A DNA stretch of 64,000 nt from CAVUXJ01 sp963814975 (lineage in GTDB: Bacteria; Acidobacteriota; Vicinamibacteria; Vicinamibacterales; CAVVIG01), in the NCBI GenBank assembly GCA_963814975.1, contig CAWFFB010000010.1, positions 62,001-126,000 on the forward strand, read 5' to 3'. Positions 44,265 to 54,460 of the stretch are shown here, piece by piece; the stretch's first letter is position 1; each line of letters begins with the position of its first letter. The translations under genes were made by a program, and so were the position numbers. The notes below the pieces were generated by a model that saw only the letters and a program-made list of their open reading frames with translations, had not been told where the DNA came from and made no database searches.

Positions 44265-45814
44265 GCAGGGCTTTTTTCGTCGCCGCTGGCATCCTGCTGA
44301 GCCGGCTCGCCGGCCTGGTCCGGCTGCGCGTCTTCGCCCATTACTTCGGCTTGCAGTCCGACTCCGCCGACGCGTTCAACGCCGCGTTTCGCATCCCGAA
44401 CGTTCTCCAGAACCTGTTCGGCGAAGGCGCGCTCTCCGCATCGTTCATTCCCGTGTACGCAGCGCTGGTGTCCCGCGGCGAGCGCCGCGAGGCCGACCGG
44501 GTCGCAGGGGCGGTAGGCGGGCTGCTCGCACTCGTCGTCGCGGTTGTGGTTCTCGTCGGCGTCTTCGCGACGCCACTCCTGGTCGCGCTCATCGCGCCCG
44601 GCTTCACGGGCGACAAGCGGGTGCTGACGATCACCCTCGTTCGGATCTTGTTTCCCGGGGCCGGTCTGCTGGTGTTGTCAGCCTGGTGTCTCGGGGTCCT
44701 CAATAGCCACGGCCGCTTCCTGCTGTCGTACGCTGCTCCGGTCATGTGGAACGCCGCGATGATCGCGACGCTGGTGGCGTTCGGCGACGACGCCCCGCTT
44801 CCACGCCTCGCGGTTCAACTCGCGTGGGGATCGGTCGCCGGCAGCGCCCTGCAGTTCGCGGTGCAGTTGCCCGGGATCGTGCGTGTCGCGCCAGGCGCGC
44901 GGCCCACGCTCGATCTGGTGTCGGATCACGTTCGCGAGGTCGTCCGCAATTTCGCTCCGGCGTTCCTGAGCCGGGGCGTCGTCCAAATCAGCGCGTACAT
45001 CGACTCGCTGCTGGCGAGCCTCCTGCCGACCGGGGCGGTCACCGGTCTCGCAAACGCTCAGGTGCTGTATACGCTGCCGGTCAGCCTGTTCGGCATGTCA
45101 ATCGCGGCCGCCGAATTGCCGGCGATGGCCGGAGAGCGCGCGGCCGATCGCTTCGGCATTGAAGCGGTACGCACCAGGCTGAATGCGGGCTTGCGTCAGA
45201 TCGCGTTCTTCGTCGTGCCATCCGCGCTGGCGTTTCTGGCGCTCGGCGACGTGATCGCCGCCGCGCTGCTGCAGACAGGACGCTTCCGGCATGAAGACGC
45301 GCTGTATGTCTGGGGCATTCTGGCCGGATCCGCCGTCGGACTGCTCGCTTCAACGCTTGGGCGGTTGTATTCGTCCACCTACTATGCGCTGCGCGACACG
45401 CGGACGCCGCTCGCGTTCGCGATGGTCCGCGTCGCGCTCACAACCGTGCTCGGCTATGTGTTCGCCATTCCGCTTCCGCGGTGGCTCGGCGTGCCTGCGC
45501 TCTGGGGCGCGGCGGGGCTGACGGCATCGGCGGGCATCGCGGGATGGGTCGAAATGCTGCTGCTGCGCCGGACGCTCAATCAGCGGATCGGGCACACAGG
45601 GCTTCCAGCAAGCTACCTTGCGAAACTGTGGATCGCGGCGGGCTCAGCGGCGGCCTCGGCGTGGATTTTGAAGGTCATGATTCCGCCGCTGCACCCCGTC
45701 TTGACCGCGGTCATCGTCCTCACACCCTACGGCGCGGTGTTTCTGACCGGGACCTTCGCCTTGGGTCTCTCCGAGGCGTCCAGTGCCGTCAAGCCGTTCC
45801 TGCGCCGGCGATGA
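44261..45814 (+). CDS. murJ: Lipid II flippase MurJ (MviN family)
   Basis: A 517-residue MurJ with about 14 hydrophobic segments, flipping lipid II across the inner membrane. N-terminal hallmark: AAGILLSRLAGLVRLRVFAH, then AFRIPNVLQNLFGEGALSAS, FIPVYAAL and the conserved arginines. Starts at GTG 44261, overlapping prfB as GTGA. Together with lnt and the SPOR gene it forms an envelope-biogenesis group that also holds prfB. Confidence 0.96.
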   Translation: MSRAFFVAAGILLSRLAGLVRLRVFAHYFGLQSDSADAFNAAFRIPNVLQNLFGEGALSASFIPVYAALVSRGERREADRVAGAVGGLLALVVAVVVLVGVFATPLLVALIAPGFTGDKRVLTITLVRILFPGAGLLVLSAWCLGVLNSHGRFLLSYAAPVMWNAAMIATLVAFGDDAPLPRLAVQLAWGSVAGSALQFAVQLPGIVRVAPGARPTLDLVSDHVREVVRNFAPAFLSRGVVQISAYIDSLLASLLPTGAVTGLANAQVLYTLPVSLFGMSIAAAELPAMAGERAADRFGIEAVRTRLNAGLRQIAFFVVPSALAFLALGDVIAAALLQTGRFRHEDALYVWGILAGSAVGLLASTLGRLYSSTYYALRDTRTPLAFAMVRVALTTVLGYVFAIPLPRWLGVPALWGAAGLTASAGIAGWVEMLLLRRTLNQRIGHTGLPASYLAKLWIAAGSAAASAWILKVMIPPLHPVLTAVIVLTPYGAVFLTGTFALGLSEASSAVKPFLRRR

Positions 45815-45835
45815 GTGGGCGAACCTGGACACCGC

Positions 45836-46469
45836 TCACGAATCGAGTAAACCGTTCTCGATCGCGTAGCGCATCAGCTCGGCGCTCGTGCGCATGCCGA
45901 GCTTCTCGAGAACACGCATGCGATACGTGCTCACTGTCTTGACGCTCAACCCGAGATCCCGCGCGATGTCGGAGGCGGTTTGTCCGGATCCGAGGAGCCG
46001 CAGAACCTGATATTCGCGGTCGGAAAGCGAGTCGTGCGGGGTCGCGATCGACTTCGTCGTCCAGTTGAGCAGGACATCGCCGGCGTCGCGGCCCAGGTAG
46101 CGGCGTCCGCGGACGCGCGTCCTCGATGGCTTTCACGAATTCCTCGGGCGAGCTGTCCTTCGTCAGATACCCGATCGCGCCCGCGCCCAGGGCCCGACGC
46201 GCAAACTGCGCGGCCGGATGCATGCTGACGGCCAGCGTCGGAAGACCGGGTTTCACGCGGTGGAGCTGCTTGATCAGGTCGATCCCGCTCATGCCAGGCA
46301 GCGAGATGTCAGCGACGACGACATCCCATTGGCTGGCGCTTACCTGAGCCAGTGCCTCTTCCGCATCGCTCGCCTCGCCGACGACCGAGCCTTTCAGCCG
46401 GTCGGTAAGAATGCTACGGATACCGTGCCGCACAACAGGATGATCATCGACGAGCAGAATACGAATCAT
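45836..46469 (-). CDS. NarL/FixJ-type response regulator (frameshifted)
   Basis: Receiver domain MIRILLVDDHPVVRHGIRSI with phospho-acceptor VVVADISLPGMSG and lysine GYLTKDSSPEEF. A +1 change near 46110-46121 then leads to the LuxR-type helix-turn-helix (LSDREYQVLRLLGSGQTASD, then LGLSVKTVSTYRMRVLEKLG), ending at TGA 45836. The un-shifted reading is nonsense after EFVKAIEDA. Its ATG overlaps the kinase stop as ATGA, so the two form a coupled two-component pair. Convergent with murJ, only 21 bases apart. Confidence 0.85.
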
Positions 46470-47702
46470 CGGCCACCACTATTCGTCAGCGTGTCGCCCT
46501 CGCGGGACATCGGTCCGCGCGTGCGCGACGCGATCTCGACAATCGGCACGCGCACGGTGACGGTCGTACCCTTTCCGCGTTTGCCGGTAATGTTGAACGT
46601 TCCCCCAATGAGCGATGCGCGTTCCTGCATCCCCAGCAACCCGACGCTGCCCGGGTCGGCGAGCCGGGCGTCGGAGATCCCGCGTCCATTGTCGCGGATC
46701 TGCAGCTCGAACACGCCGCGGCGGTGTGCGAGGGCGACGTGGACGGCGCTGGCGCTCGCGTGCCGGACCACGTTGGTCAAGGCTTCCTGAAAGATCCGGA
46801 ACAGCACGGTCTGCCGTTCTGAACTGAGCCGCGGCACTTCGTCGGTCGGAGCGGACGTGACACCGCAGGCCCGTCCGGGCTCGGAACGTCATCGCCTCCC
46901 ACCGGATCGCTGCCGTCAGACCCAGATGATCCAGCGTGGCGGGGCGCAGATCCGTGGCGATTCGCTTCACCGTCGCGATCCCGATCTCGACAAAGCCGAT
47001 GAGCGATTGCAGGCGATCGACGACCGTCGATCCGAGGTGTTGCTTCTTGATCTCCGCGCAGGCGCGGCCGAGTTCGAGCTTGATGGCGGTCAGCGTCTGG
47101 CCGAGCTCGTCGTGCAGCTCGCGCGCCAGCGTGGCGCGCTCCTCCTCGCGCGCCGTCTGCACGCGCGCCGCGAGCCGGCGCATCTGTTCCTCCGACTCCT
47201 GCAAATGGGGCCGCGTTTCAATTGACTCGGTGATGTCGCGGCCGATGCCTTCGATGGCAATCACCAGATATCCGGCCAGCGTGCCGTCCGCCTGAAGGCG
47301 CGGCGCCCCATGCGTGAGCACCCATCGGTATTGTCCGTCGGCGTGACGCGCGCGGTACTCGAGCGTGAAAGGAGCTCGGGCCCGGATGCCCTCCCGCCAA
47401 CCTTTGGAGAGCAGATCGTGGTCGGCCGGGTGCACGCCGTTGAGCCACCCACGACCCAGATCCTGGCGCACGGGGCGGCCCGTGAAATCGCGCCAGCTTC
47501 GGTTGACGAAAGTGAGGCGACCTAGTGGGTCGGCGACCCAGAGCATGACCGGTGCGTCGTCCAGGGCCGCGCGAAAGGCGGCTTCGGAAGCAGCGGTTCC
47601 GGATGGCACCACCCAGTGAGGTCGCGTTGGGTCTGCGTGGAGCTTGCGTGCGATCATTTTCAGCTGTCCGATGGCAGGTTGTCCCGGAGCGCCTTCGATC
47701 AT
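46466..47702 (-). CDS. PAS-domain sensor histidine kinase, HisKA_3 type (frameshifted)
   Basis: Cytoplasmic kinase of about 411 residues. PAS domain (APVMLWVADPLGRLTFVNRS, then GWLNGVHPADHDLL and a PAC-like YRARHADGQYRWVLTHGAPR). Dimerisation/phosphoacceptor helix ARELHDELGQTLTAIKLEL with the histidine. After a +1 frame change near 46858-46866 comes the ATPase part (QEALTNVVRHASA, DNGRGISDARL, GLLGMQERASLIGG). NarX/DegS-like family partner of the overlapping response regulator. Ligand unknown. Both members of this pair carry a frame break. Confidence 0.85.
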
Positions 47703-47805
47703 ACGTTGTTCGGCCGCTGCTCAGTCAGCCATGTGGGACAAAGGCCTACAACCGTTCGTCGAGCGCCCTGCCAACGACTTGCCAGGCTGTCAGAAGTCCG
47801 GGCGA

Positions 47806-50122
47806 TCAATGACCGAGGCCGCCGGGCTGGGTACCGGAAATGAACGCTTCGGGAATGGCCCCAGGTAGTTCGGGGTCGGTCACGACACCACTGGTCCGAT
47901 CCACGGGCAGGAAAACGATGTTGCCGGGGGCGTCGAAATCAGGCGGGTTATCTTTGTCGGGCCGCCCCGAGATGTAGGCCTTCATGAACTCCATCCAGAT
48001 CGGCAGGGCGGCGACCGCTCCGGTTTCGTTGGTGCCGAGCGGTTTTTTTTCGTCGAGCCCCACCCACACCCCGACGGTCAGGTTCGGGATCAAAGCCCAC
48101 GAACCACGCGTCGGTGTTGTCATCCACCGTGCCGGTCTTGCCTGCGAGAGGCCACTTCAGCGCCGCTGCCGCTGCCGCGGTGCCGCGCTGCACGACGCCA
48201 CGCAACATGTTCGTCATGACATAAGCCGTGTCGGCGCGGATCACGTCGGAGGGCTCCGCGCGGCTTTCTTCGAGGAGATTCCCGTCCCGATCGGTCACGG
48301 TGAGGATCTCGATCGGCGCCATGCGAACGCCCTGATTGGGAAACACGGTGTAGGCGCTCGTCACCTCGAGCAAGGTGCCGTCACCGGCGCCGAGGGCGAC
48401 GGGCAGATACGGCGGGAAGTCTTCCTCGAATCCGAAGCGCTTCGCGTAGGTGAGCACGTTCTTCGGTCCGATTGTCTCCATCATCCGGATGGCGGGGATA
48501 TTGCGGGACGACTCGAGGGCGTGGCGGATCGTGACCGGGCCCTCGAATTCATGATCGTAGTTCTGCGGGCTGTACATATCTCCGCGGCCCGCGGGATAGC
48601 TGACGGGTTCGTCGATGATCACGGACGCCGGGGTGAAGCCGCGATCGATGGCCGCCGTGTACACGATCGGCTTGAACGTGGAGCCCAACTGACGGTACGC
48701 CTGCACGGCTCGATTGAACTTGCTGCGCGCAAAGCTCCAGCCCCCCACCATCGCCCTGATCTGACCGGTGCGATTGTCGATGGCGACGAGCGCGCCTTCG
48801 ACGAGCGGCGTCTGTTCCAGCAGGACGGTCGCGCCAGCGTTGGTCTCGTCGAGGGCGGTAATCTCGACCTCGATCACGTCGCCTGCGGCGAACAGTGCGC
48901 CGGCTGTTGTCCGCCGCGTCCAGGCAAATCCCTTCGGCGTCAGATCGGCGTGCAGGTTTCCGATGCGCAGTCGCGCGCCCGCAGCCGGCTTGCCGAGGGC
49001 CACCACCACGGCCGGCACGACGTCGCCGACGGCGATCCGGCGCGTCCAGCGCTCATCCTTGAAATTATCGATGGTGTGTCCCTCGGCCAGGACGTTGCGC
49101 TTCGGGCGGCGGTAGCCGCGGCGTTTGTCGAGCTGCCGCAGTCCGCGTTCGACGGCGCGATTCGCGGCTCCCTGCAGCGTGGCATCGAGCGTAGTCTTCA
49201 CCGACAGTCCGCTCTCGTACAATGCCTTCGCGCCGTAGCGCTGCTCCAGATGCTTGCGGACTTCTTCGACGAAAAACGGCGCCACCGATCGCGGCTGCTG
49301 CGGCTGCCCACGCACGACAATCGGATGCTGCTTGGCGGTGTCGGCTTCCGCTTGCGGGATGTAGCCTTCATCGACCATCCGCTGCAGCGCGTAGTTGCGC
49401 CGCCGCACGGCCGCCTCCATGTTGACGAAGGGGCTCTGCCGCGCCGGTGCCTGAATGATGCCGGCCAGCAGCGCGGCCTCCTCGAGGGTGACCTCTTTCG
49501 CCGATCGTCCGAAGTAGAGACGAGCTGCCGCTTCAACACCGTAGGTGCCGTGCCCGAAGAGAATATGGTTCGCGTACAGTGTGAGGATCTCGCGCTTGGT
49601 GTAGCGCTTCTCTATCTGGACGGCGACGATCGCCTCCTTGATTTTCCGTTCGAGACTGACGTCGCCGGTCTTGAAGCCGACCGCGTCGGGAAGGATATTG
49701 CGGGCGAGCTGCTGCGTCAGCGTGCTCGCGCCGGCGGGCCGCGAGGGCCGGCCCGCGGCCATGTCCTTCATCCCTTGAAGAATGTCGCGGGTCACCGTGA
49801 TGGCAATGCTCGAGATGCTCAGACCGAAGTGCCGCTCGAAGTCGCCGTCTTCGGCGGAAATGATCGCCTGGCGGAGACGCGGGGCGATGTCGTCGTAGCC
49901 GATCACGAGCCGGCGTTGCGTCGCGAACTCGCCGATCGTCTGGCCGTCGATCGCGTAAACGCGGGTGATGGTGTTCGGGGCGTAGTTGTCGAGCGCCGAA
50001 ATCTGCGGCAGATCGCCGGCGTATGCGAAGAGCACGCCGCTCAGAAGGCCCAGCATCGCCGCCACGATGAACAAGGCGACGATGCCGGCGTTGCGGGCGA
50101 CGCGGATGACGTAATGCGCCAA
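47806..50122 (-). CDS. Penicillin-binding protein 1A (bifunctional), frameshifted near C-terminus
   Basis: Class A PBP. Membrane anchor NAGIVALFIVAAMLGLLSGV; glycosyltransferase motifs AIISAEDGDFERHFGL (catalytic Glu) and GASTLTQQLARNI. The transpeptidase has GSTFKPIVYTAAID (SxxK), SSRN and LAGKTGT. Near 48088-48096 a +1 change joins AWFVGF to IPNLTVGVWVGLDEKKPLGT and the natural C-terminus ending at 47806. An OB-like insert lies between the catalytic domains. Synthesises and cross-links peptidoglycan. The upstream spacer (50123-50203) is a word array. Confidence 0.92.
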
Positions 50123-50129
50123 GTTGATG

Positions 50130-50203
50130 GTCTTGGTTCTAGGCTGTCGGCTCCAGGTTCCAGCCGGAGTCCGAAGCCCGACGCCTGAAGTCTAAAGCCT
50201 ACC
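50130..50203. repeat. Word array upstream of the PBP1A gene
   Basis: Left words GGTTCTAGGCTGTCGGCTCC / AGGTTCC (about 50134-50161) are followed by GAAGCC / CTGAAG / AAAGCCTA words (50173-50201) that are approximate reverse complements. Fits the intergenic word-array class by eye; no long perfect stem. Confidence 0.4.
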
Positions 50204-52216
50204 CTAAGACGGCCGCCGCGACGCAGGAGCGTGTCGCGGCGCCGCCTGCCGCGCGGGGGCTGCGGCCGGTGCGCCGCTCGGCGGTGGACTCGGCGCGGCG
50301 CCGCGCGGTACAGCTACCGGCGCGGATGCGGCCGGGGCGCGCATCGCGGGTGTGCGCGTCCCATGGAAAACCGGGGCCGGCGGCTGCGCGGCAGCCGGCG
50401 GAGCGTGGATTGGTTGCGCCCGCTGCACAGGCGGTGGCGCGCTCCAACGCGGCACCGCACCTTGCGGCGCAGGCGCCATCGGCATCTGCGGCGGCGCCGC
50501 CGGCGCGCGGGCTGGGCCCCGAAGGTACGCGCGCTGTTGTCCGTCGGCACGTGACGCAGCCGCAGAATCATTCGGCGTCGCAGGTTGAACGGCGCGGCCG
50601 GCGCCCCCGTACCGCGGCGCTCGCGGCTGTCCGTACCCCCAGGAAGACGCGGCGCGAGACGGCCCGGCATTGGTGTCCCCCGCCGGCGCACGCTGAACGG
50701 CGGCGGCGGGGTTTTGCTGGTACTCGCGCCGCACCTCCGCGAGCGGCACCTTGATCGTCGCGGCTGGCGATCGTCGAACCGATCGATCGAAGGCACCAGC
50801 GGCGCGCCCGGCTTCAGCAGCCGCGACATCCTGCGATGCGCCGGGCGCGCGAGATCCGGAAACCCTGACGCCACGGTCGCGGCGAGCCGCCAACGACTGA
50901 TCGCCGCCTTGGGATGGTGCGGTCCCCGGCGCGGAGCGTGGTTGACCATAGGCGGCGTACCCGCTGCCCCTCTGAACGGCGACGTCTCGTCCTACGCCAC
51001 GGGGCACGGCTGTATCGACGCCAACCGCCGCCGCGCCAGTTCCCCGAACGAACGCACGGGGCAGGTCAGGCGCCGCTGCCTGCATAATCACCGGGGCCGC
51101 GGCGGGCAGATGCGGGACCGCATAGTGATGCACGTACGCACCAGGCGCACCGAAATGCGTGCGAGGGACGGCGACCCAGCCGAGCCAGGGGTTGCCGACA
51201 TTCACCGACAGTCCGAAGACGGGACGGTTGTCGAACCCGAGCGGGCACCAGCTCACGTATCCAGGCGCCGCCGCCCAGGTCACCCATGAGGGCGCCCACC
51301 GGCGTTCCGGAATCCAGAACCAGCGGCTGCGGGAGAAGCCCCAGCGGCCATAGTGATGCGTCGGCCATCCCCAGACATCGAGGCCGATCCATGTCCATCC
51401 GTACGGACGGTTCGCCGCCCAGTAGCCGTTGTAGTACGGCCGCCAGCCGGGAGAGGCGGAGGGATACCACACGTAACCGTACTGCGGTTCGTGCTGCCAC
51501 GCGCCATGACGGTCGAAGGTGCCGCCGTACATCTGCAACTCGCGCGGGAGGTATTGCGCCGACTGCGCGGTGCCCGTTCGAGCGTCGCGTCGGAGAGCCG
51601 ACCACCGATCGAACGCATCGAACCGCGCCGAGTTGAAGGTATGCGGGAACGACGGCGCTTCGAGATCGCGTGCCAGACTCCGCTCGCCGGCGCGAACCGA
51701 CGTCGATCCCCGTTCGGTCCTCAGCGATGCGAGCCCGCGCAACACGGCAAGCTCGGCTTCGAGCCCAGCGGGGCCGGAGAGCAGCGCGACCCGATACTCG
51801 CCGGGACCGTCAGTACTGGCGGACGCGACCGGTGTGTCGAGTTGATAACGCAGCGCGCTCGCCGGGTCCTCGGCGCCTGGGACCGTCAGCATGATGCGGC
51901 CGCCCGTGACGCGCAGGAGCGTGGGCGAAAGCAATTCGACCGCCGAGTATTCGTCGATGTCGAGCGCCGATCCGTCCGGGAACAGGACCTCGACGCGCCC
52001 TTCGGCCGTGCGCAGCCGATCGCCGACGAGAAACGGCACGCCGGCCGTCACCGTTTGAGCCTGTCCTTCGCGATCGAGCGAGGCTGTGCCTTCCGCGAAC
52101 GCGATGTGAGCCGGCGGGGCAAAGTCCTGTGCGTGCGCGGCTAAGGCCCACGCAGACAAGAAGAAAGCGAGGCTCACACCCCGGGTGATGACCGAGGAGG
52201 GCCGATCGACACGCAT
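50204..52216 (-). CDS. Secreted FecR-domain protein with DUF6600-like Trp/Tyr-rich region
   Basis: About 670 residues from ATG 52216 (GAGG upstream). Signal peptide VSLAFFLSAWALAAHAQD. A FecR-like beta domain follows (VGDRLRTAEGRVEVLFPDGS, then LRVTGGRIMLTVPG). The centre is extraordinarily rich in Trp, Tyr, Pro and Gly (YGYVWYPSASPGWRPYYNGY, YGWTWIGLDVWGW), matching the DUF6600-type region as I recall it. The C-terminal 250 residues are low-complexity Ala/Pro/Arg. Probably a cell-surface or periplasmic structural protein; function unknown. Confidence 0.8.
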   Translation of the reverse strand: MRVDRPSSVITRGVSLAFFLSAWALAAHAQDFAPPAHIAFAEGTASLDREGQAQTVTAGVPFLVGDRLRTAEGRVEVLFPDGSALDIDEYSAVELLSPTLLRVTGGRIMLTVPGAEDPASALRYQLDTPVASASTDGPGEYRVALLSGPAGLEAELAVLRGLASLRTERGSTSVRAGERSLARDLEAPSFPHTFNSARFDAFDRWSALRRDARTGTAQSAQYLPRELQMYGGTFDRHGAWQHEPQYGYVWYPSASPGWRPYYNGYWAANRPYGWTWIGLDVWGWPTHHYGRWGFSRSRWFWIPERRWAPSWVTWAAAPGYVSWCPLGFDNRPVFGLSVNVGNPWLGWVAVPRTHFGAPGAYVHHYAVPHLPAAAPVIMQAAAPDLPRAFVRGTGAAAVGVDTAVPRGVGRDVAVQRGSGYAAYGQPRSAPGTAPSQGGDQSLAARRDRGVRVSGSRAPGASQDVAAAEAGRAAGAFDRSVRRSPAATIKVPLAEVRREYQQNPAAAVQRAPAGDTNAGPSRAASSWGYGQPRAPRYGGAGRAVQPATPNDSAAASRADGQQRAYLRGPARAPAAPPQMPMAPAPQGAVPRWSAPPPVQRAQPIHAPPAAAQPPAPVFHGTRTPAMRAPAASAPVAVPRGAAPSPPPSGAPAAAPARQAAPRHAPASRRPS

Positions 52217-52372
52217 AACGCGCCTCAACTGACTCCTCGAAACCCTCGGGTCGAGCGTCGAGGGCCCGAAGGGCAGGCCTGGCTGGCAGGACAATTATAT
52301 ATGCCTTTGCCATTCTCTGTGCCGATTCCTGGCTGACCCTGGAAGCGATTGGCTGGATTCGAGAGTTTGGAT

Positions 52373-52393
52373 ATTGACGAATAGGCACTCAAG
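52373..52393 (+). promoter_or_regulatory. HAIR-like HspR operator
   Basis: ATTGACG-N7-ACTCAAG. The right arm matches the HspR inverted repeat (CTTGAGT-N7-ACTCAAG) perfectly, the left matches 4 of 7, and the spacing is exactly seven. It overlaps the -35 hexamer and spacer of the dnaK promoter, as expected for repression by the HspR encoded at 55559. Confidence 0.65.
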
Positions 52394-52402
52394 TTTTATA
52401 CT
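52374..52402 (+). promoter_or_regulatory. dnaK operon promoter
   Basis: TTGACG (52374-52379), 17-base spacer, TATACT (52397-52402): near-consensus sigma70-type hexamers. Transcription would start near 52409, leaving a leader of about 44 bases before the dnaK ATG. No CIRCE element was found here. Confidence 0.75.
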
Positions 52403-52452
52403 TACACAATTATCAGACATTGGCTGATCACTCCAGCCCGCGAGGATGTGTA

Positions 52453-54369
52453 ATGAGCAAAATCATCGGTATCGACCTAGGCACGACAAACTCAGTGGTC
52501 GCCGTCATGGAGGGTGGTGAGCCAGTCGTGATCACCAACCCGGAAGGCGGCCGGCTGACACCGTCGGTCGTCGCCTTCACGAAGACCGGCGAGCGCCTGG
52601 TCGGCCAGGTGGCCAAGCGCCAGGCGGTCACGAATCCCGAGAACACGGTCTTCTCGATCAAGCGTTTCATGGGACGCAAGTTCGACGAGGTTTCCGAAGA
52701 AATGAAAATGGTGCCGTACCAAGTCGTGCGCGCGAGCAACGCCGACGCGCGCGTCACGGCGAACGGCAAGGAATATTCCCCTCCCGAGATCTCCGCGATG
52801 ATCCTGCAGAAGCTCAAGCAGGCCGCGGAGGAATACCTCGGTCAACCGGTGAGCAAGGCGGTCATCACGGTCCCGGCGTATTTCAACGATGCGCAGCGGC
52901 AGGCCACCAAGGACGCCGGGCAGATTGCCGGGCTCGAAGTGATGAGGATCGTCAACGAGCCCACCGCTGCGGCGCTGGCGTACGGCCTCGACAAAAAGAA
53001 AGACGAGACGATTGCCGTCTACGACTTTGGCGGCGGCACGTTCGATATCTCGATTCTCGAAGTCGGCGAGGGCGTCGTCGAGGTCAAGGCGACGAACGGC
53101 GATACCCATCTCGGCGGCGACAACCTCGATCAGCGCATCATCGACTGGATCAGCTCGGAGTTCAAGAAGAGCGAAGGCATCGATCTGAGCAAGGATCGGA
53201 TGGCTCTGCAGCGTCTGAAAGAGGCGGCTGAGAAGGCCAAGATGGAGCTCTCCACCGTCATGGAGACCGACATCAACCTCCCGTTCGTGACCGCCGACCA
53301 GACCGGGCCCAAGCACCTGCAATTGAAGCTCACGCGCGCGAAGTTCGAGCAGCTCGTGGAGGATCTGCTGCAGAGAACGGTCGGCCCGACCAAGCAGGCG
53401 CTCGCCGATGCCGGTGTCGAGCTCTCCAAGATCGACGAGGTGGTGCTCGTCGGCGGCTCGACGCGGATCCCGAAAGTTCAGCAGATCGTCAAGGAGCTCT
53501 TCGGCAGGGAGCCGCACAAGGGTGTCAACCCAGATGAAGTGGTGGCGATCGGCGCCGCGATTCAGGCGGGCGTGCTGGCCGGCGACGTCAAGGATCTCCT
53601 CCTGCTCGATGTGACCCCCCTCTCGCTCGGCATCGAGACGATGGGCGGGGTGATGACGACCCTGATTCCGAGGAACACGACGATTCCGACACGCAAGAGT
53701 GAAATCTTTTCCACCGCATCCGACAGCCAGACGAGCGTCGAGGTGCACGTGCTGCAGGGCGAGCGATCGCTGGCGCGCGACAACCGCACGCTGGGCAAGT
53801 TCCACTTGATCGGGCTGCCGCCGGCGCCGCGCGGCGTGCCGCAGATCGAGGTGACCTTCGACATCGACGCGAACGGCATCGTGAACGTCTCGGCCAAGGA
53901 CCTCGGCACCGGCAAGGAGCAGAAGATCACGATCACCGCGACGAGCGGCCTCAGCAAGGACGAGGTCGACCGGATGATGAAGGAGGCTGAATCGCACGCC
54001 GAGGAGGACAAGAAGCGCCGCGACGAGATCGAGGCGCGCAACAAGGCCGATCAGGCGGTCTATGCCGCCGAGCGGTTCATCAAGGACACGGGCGACAAGC
54101 TGTCGGCCGCTGATCGGCAGGCGATCGAATCCGCGGCGGAATCGCTCAAGAAGGCGCTCGAATCGAACGATCCAGCCACGATCGACCGCGCGATGGAGGG
54201 CCTGACGCAGGCGCAGCACAAGGCTGCGGCCTCATTGTACCAGCAGACCGCCAGCGGCGGCGCGGGTCAGGGTCAAGGCGGGCAAGGCGCAGGTGGCGGC
54301 GCGTCCAACGCAGGCGATGCGAAGGGAGACGTCATCGACGCCGAGGTGGTGGACGAAGGCAAACAATAG
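52453..54369 (+). CDS. dnaK: Chaperone DnaK (Hsp70)
   Basis: A 638-residue Hsp70 starting MSKIIGIDLGTTNSVVAVME at ATG 52453 with GAGG upstream. ATPase signatures IGIDLGTTNS, VYDFGGGTFDISIL and VVLVGGSTRIPKVQQIVKEL, then the linker DVKDLLLLDVTPLSLGIET and substrate-binding domain. The C-terminal tail is glycine-rich and ends VIDAEVVDEGKQ, like the usual acidic DnaK end. First gene of a dnaK-dnaJ-hspR unit lacking grpE in between. Confidence 0.98.
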   Translation: MSKIIGIDLGTTNSVVAVMEGGEPVVITNPEGGRLTPSVVAFTKTGERLVGQVAKRQAVTNPENTVFSIKRFMGRKFDEVSEEMKMVPYQVVRASNADARVTANGKEYSPPEISAMILQKLKQAAEEYLGQPVSKAVITVPAYFNDAQRQATKDAGQIAGLEVMRIVNEPTAAALAYGLDKKKDETIAVYDFGGGTFDISILEVGEGVVEVKATNGDTHLGGDNLDQRIIDWISSEFKKSEGIDLSKDRMALQRLKEAAEKAKMELSTVMETDINLPFVTADQTGPKHLQLKLTRAKFEQLVEDLLQRTVGPTKQALADAGVELSKIDEVVLVGGSTRIPKVQQIVKELFGREPHKGVNPDEVVAIGAAIQAGVLAGDVKDLLLLDVTPLSLGIETMGGVMTTLIPRNTTIPTRKSEIFSTASDSQTSVEVHVLQGERSLARDNRTLGKFHLIGLPPAPRGVPQIEVTFDIDANGIVNVSAKDLGTGKEQKITITATSGLSKDEVDRMMKEAESHAEEDKKRRDEIEARNKADQAVYAAERFIKDTGDKLSAADRQAIESAAESLKKALESNDPATIDRAMEGLTQAQHKAAASLYQQTASGGAGQGQGGQGAGGGASNAGDAKGDVIDAEVVDEGKQ

Positions 54370-54377
54370 AAAGCGGC

Positions 54378-54460
54378 GATTGCAGATTGAAGATTGCAGA
54401 GGGTTGACTCAGTGACTCTGCAATTCAATCTGCGATCTGCAATCTGAAGTCTGCAATTTC
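54378..54460. repeat. GCAGATT hairpin array between dnaK and dnaJ
   Basis: GCAGATTGAAGATTGCAGAG (54382-54401) pairs with 54416-54433 apart from a two-base bulge, around a 14-base loop. Further CAATCTGC words continue to the dnaJ ATG. The hairpin could tune expression of dnaJ relative to dnaK. Same word as three other spacers in the window. Confidence 0.75.

Noticed and set aside
47984..50188. Long plus-strand open frame opposite PBP1A
   Set aside because: Antisense shadow of a well-supported penicillin-binding protein.
52300..52452. CIRCE/HrcA control of dnaK
   Set aside because: No TTAGCACTC-N9-GAGTGCTAA-like element was found; the HAIR-like site and hspR explain control better.
52492..54219. 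575-codon minus-strand frame opposite dnaK
   Set aside because: Antisense shadow, a well-known artefact over dnaK genes in GC-rich genomes.
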